Shown: positions 17,709 to 20,565 of the stretch, one piece after another
Position numbering within the stretch: position 1 is the first letter of the stretch
How the letters are laid out: the number at the start of each line of letters is the position of its first letter
Origin: Heterostelium multicystogenum
Taxonomy: Eukaryota > Evosea > Eumycetozoa > Acytosteliales > Acytosteliaceae
DNA: 20,565 nt
Assembly: GCA_003667245.1 (NCBI GenBank)
Contig: RCNN01000427.1
Span: forward strand, 1 to 20,565
Direction of reading: 5' to 3'
Notes under the pieces: generated by a model
What the model was told of the DNA's origin: nothing
The model's input: the letters and a program-made list of their open reading frames with translations, nothing else
Databases searched by the model: none
Made by a program: the position numbers and the translations under genes

Positions 17709-20374
17709 TTATTTATTTGAAAATTGCTCCAACTCTTCATTGAAGAACTTATTTAACAGCATTGATAATGACATGTCGGTTCGCTTGGTCGAGCTTGTAA
17801 TATGCTGTTCGATCATCTTTAAAATATCTTTGTTTTGTGTTGATTTCGAGCCACTTTGTAGAATATCCAAGTGATATCCTTGATTCAACAATAGACTGAA
17901 TTCCTCTAGCATTTCAATATCTAATGAATTGAAGAAAAGAAGAGAAGAGAAGAGAACCTATTTGTTAGATTATGGAGTTCTTTAAAACTTGGTAATATAT
18001 ATAAAACTTACTAACTATATATTTAAAGAATCTGGGAAAGAAGAAACCTTTTTGTAGATCTTTCTTTGAGATGTTTGAAAGTGGAAGGCCATCGTCATCA
18101 TCGCTGAATACCATTGTTTTTGTATTGGTTGTCTGACCTTGTGGTGTTTTGATGCCGCTCTTTTGAATCTCGTGGACAATCTTTTGGAAACGCGGTCTAT
18201 AGTAGTCCCAGTAGCACTGGAAGAGTACTGTCATCTCTCCCACCATACCTAGACGCTCATAACAGGCCGCTAGCGAGTCAATGCACCAAAACGTGATTTC
18301 GTCTAAAGAGTAGACCGTAAAGAAAGGCTTAATGGTTCTGAGTGGGAATCTTGTGGGTGGCATCTGGTCTGCCAGTGGAATGGAAATGAGAATCTCAAGC
18401 AGATAAACGATTGAATTTTCAATCTCTGAGTGGTTGGTCATTGCTATATGCAGGAATAGTCGATTCACCCATAGATCCTCCGTCGGGTCGAAGCGGATCA
18501 ATCGATTTCCACCAATTGGAATCAAAGTCTTGAATTTACACTCTGAAAGCTGCTGTTTGATTAGTTTATAAAATGTTAATGCAGACGAATATGACTCCTA
18601 AACAGATACATCGATTAGTATTCAACCAATCTCTACTCTTATCTCATCGTATTCATACATAGAAATAATGGCAATCGGCTAAGCTTGTGTTGATCCAGTA
18701 GAATGACGGAGAATTCCAGGTCATCGAGAGCTCTTTGAATCTCTCATTCCAAGGCTCTTGGTTGAGATCGCTGTAGCAGTCCATACAGAGAGTCAAGAAG
18801 CGGATGGCTTCCGAGAGACTCTTGTCGTAGAAGGTGTTGTTTGCATCTTTAAAGTTCTCATCGGCATTCGAATAGATGAGCACTTGGTGAGTTATCATAT
18901 TAGAGAGAGAGTTGGGTTGCTGTTGCCACCGCCATAGTTGTTGTTGATGTCAAATGTAAGGGTGTTGTCGCCATGGGACACCGTCGAGGTGGTCGACTTT
19001 GAGATAGACGCAGATCCACTAATCAAAAACTTAAAGTAACGCCATGCACATATGTAGAAAAGACTGGTTAGCCAAATAGATACCAAGCTCAATTTCATAG
19101 TCGTAAAGGTCGTCGCTGTCATCGTCCTCATCCTCTTTCCTCCTGTTGGTGTCGGTCAAAGTAGTCGTTACGCATCTTTCTCGACGCTTCCAAGCAAGTC
19201 CACAGTGAGACGTTTGCGTTTGGAGCGGTCACTGTTGGACAACTCCTGCAAGAATCGCTGGAGATCAATGATCGAATCGTACGATATGACAGGTCGAGTA
19301 ACAGTGTATTGCCAGCATAACTCGACGAGCTCCGTGCGCTTCAATCCATTGTCCTCGAGGAGCTTCTTTGTCAATGTTGAACACACTCGGGGATGCAGAA
19401 TCGATTGACGAGCTTCAAAATAGTGTCTGCCCATTCTTGCTGCTGTCCCTATGCTGATCCCTCAGCTTTAATATCGACTTGACACCGCCCATCCATAGTT
19501 CATTTGAGTTGATAAAGTTGTTTGATCTCATCAGTATGTAACAACAGCAATGAGTAATTACTCTGCTGAATTGATTCCAAAGATTTGCAACACCAACACA
19601 AGATATCTTGATATCGGCAGCTGCCACTGATACTGCTTATTGCTACCATGACTAGCGAGACCGCTCTTCAAGGGATTGAAATATTGAATGGAATCCTCTA
19701 TGCTTGATACAAATCGATGTTCCATGCTGATTGTTATTCTGTGACAAGTATGCAAGCAGTTGATTGAAATTGATAAACGATAGATCGTTGAGCTCTTTGT
19801 AGTACTCCAACTGCTCTATATCCTCTCTCAGCAGGCTTAGCAGATAGTATCTCATAAAGTCTACATAATAAGGGTTATCAAACCTTTGCATACAATGATG
19901 ATATAATATTATATTATAAGTAGCTGTACATTGAATGGGCAGTTATAGTTTTATACCATACTAACTTACAATTTCCAAAACAATAGTATAGATGTATTAT
20001 AGTCTTTTAATAGTATAGATATATAAAATAGTGGTGTTAATCTAAGACAGCACTGTCGTTAGTATACTAGCTAGATGGAAGTAACAGACAAGAAACCAAG
20101 AAAGTAAACTTACAAGTATTTCATTATTGTCCTTAAAGGTGAAGTTGCGATTAAGCAATGAGTTTGAGCTTCTGAAAGATTGAAATCTGCTAGGCTATAT
20201 TTGTACTCTTAATGAGGTCAATGATGTAGTAGATGTAATTTGGTGATATTATATATATGATTGTTTTAATTCTCTCAATTAATGTTTCAACATTTAATAT
20301 ATCATCAGAACTACTACTACTACTGCTGCTATTACCTTATTATTACTATTACTATTACAATATTCTACCTCCAT
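17709..20374 (-). CDS. ints8: Probable Integrator complex subunit 8 (heavily frameshifted)
   Basis: Proposed exons: 20374-20114, 20041-19970, 19883-18659, 18597-18012 and 17920-17709, about 785 residues. INTS8 is a helical-repeat scaffold that ties the PP2A module to Integrator, which processes snRNA ends and attenuates transcription. The call rests on the C-terminal third: ADCHYFYESYSSALTFYK fits the ADIYFATNQYSAALHYY-type repeat, the WCIDSLAACYERLG..MTVLFQCY helix pair fits the next repeat, and FFKYIVNIEMLEEF fits the YYDYIWDVTILEYL block. The two 3' exons are clean. The 5' part is broken by at least eight indels (about 20335, 20210, 19715, 19600, 19440, 19175, 19145, 19045, 18905). Animal INTS8 is near 1000 residues, so the N-terminus is shorter or unrecognised; ATG 20374 is tentative. 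Another TPR-like scaffold remains possible. The stop lies 123 bp from the DNA2 start. Confidence 0.55.
17921..18011 (-). other. Last intron of the INTS8-like gene
   Basis: Donor GTAAGTTTTA, acceptor TTCATTAG, 91 bp. It contains a long pyrimidine tract on the coding strand (repeated TTCTC units, about 17931-17956). Removal joins FFKYIV to NIEMLEEF in frame. Confidence 0.8.
18598..18658 (-). other. Intron of the INTS8-like gene
   Basis: Donor GTATGAATAC, acceptor CTGTTTAG, 61 bp, phase 0. It joins ADCHYFY to ESYSSALTFYK, the best INTS8-like block of the gene. Confidence 0.82.
19884..19969 (-). other. Intron of the INTS8-like gene (5' part)
   Basis: Donor GTAAGTTAGT, acceptor GTATGCAAAG, 86 bp, phase 2. 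It joins LLFWK to LFDNPYYVDFMRYYLL. The acceptor is purine rich and could be placed a base or so differently. Confidence 0.6.
20042..20113 (-). other. First intron of the INTS8-like gene
   Basis: Donor GTAAGTTTAC, acceptor CTGTCTTAG, 72 bp, phase 2. It joins RTIMKY to LLTPLFYISILLKD across a split Leu codon. Confidence 0.65.
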
Positions 20375-20565
20375 TATACTTTATTATCTACATATAACCA
20401 ATAACAATACTCTTAAGACATCAATATCAAGACAAATTAAGCAACCAACCTAGTTTGTGATCAATCAATGTTCAGCCCTAATTTAATTTTAATTTAAGTT
20501 TTAATGAAACAATCAGATCAAACACCAAATCAGAATTAGACTCAACACCCACCCGAGGTTCTTGG
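20375..20565. other. Upstream region of the INTS8-like gene
   Basis: AT-rich sequence with no coding signal that I can support. The last bases include CAACACCCACCC, a C/A-rich element of the kind found in dictyostelid promoters, but on its own it supports no specific claim. Confidence 0.4.

Noticed and set aside
1..20565. CRISPR array, bacterial operon or prophage
   Set aside because: No regularly spaced repeats or prokaryotic gene signals are present; introns and gene content are eukaryotic.

Overview
This is nuclear DNA from a dictyostelid social amoeba. The signs are strong A+T richness between genes, short AT-rich GT..AG introns of about 53-91 bp, Asn- and Thr-rich tracts encoded by triplet repeats, and gene types seen in this group: an LRR/IPT/EGF transmembrane protein of the ComC type, a kelch protein with a serine-rich linker, and small secreted cysteine-rich proteins. 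I cannot name the species.

Layout. Positions 1-2360 are a gene-free, G-poor upstream region. A kelch-repeat gene follows (2361-4262, +). Next are three related small secreted proteins in tandem (5012-5415, 5931-6336 and 6580-6864, all +), each with two four-cysteine modules. A small two-pass membrane protein (7573-7992, +) ends 38 bp from the stop of a convergent ten-exon ComC-like membrane protein (8031-11606, -). The 1.3 kb upstream of that gene holds a tRNA-Val(AAC) at 12001-12073 and a decayed gene-like fragment near 12211-12378. Two minus-strand housekeeping genes finish the window: the nuclease-helicase DNA2 (12912-17585) and, 123 bp upstream of it, a divergent gene that I read as Integrator subunit 8 (17709-20374).

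The strongest global signal is frame disruption. Five protein genes are open only if single-base indels are allowed: kelch 5, cysteine-rich gene 2 at least 1, ComC-like 2 plus one defective intron boundary, DNA2 2, INTS8 at least 8. Most are one extra base in a short homopolymer. After correction, intron phases and total lengths agree exactly for kelch, ComC-like and DNA2, and no in-frame stop or unlike sequence remains inside the segments. DNA2 should be essential, so the simplest reading is uncorrected draft sequence rather than a block of pseudogenes. Disruption is densest towards the right end.

How the genes relate. INTS8 and DNA2 are nuclear (snRNA/mRNA 3'-end processing and transcription attenuation; Okazaki-fragment and DNA-end processing). 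The central block is secretory: three signal-peptide cysteine-rich proteins, a membrane protein and a large adhesion/receptor-like protein. No functional link between the secreted trio and the receptor-like gene is shown by the sequence; it is only a proximity-based hypothesis. The least described element is the double four-cysteine family and its shared promoter motifs.
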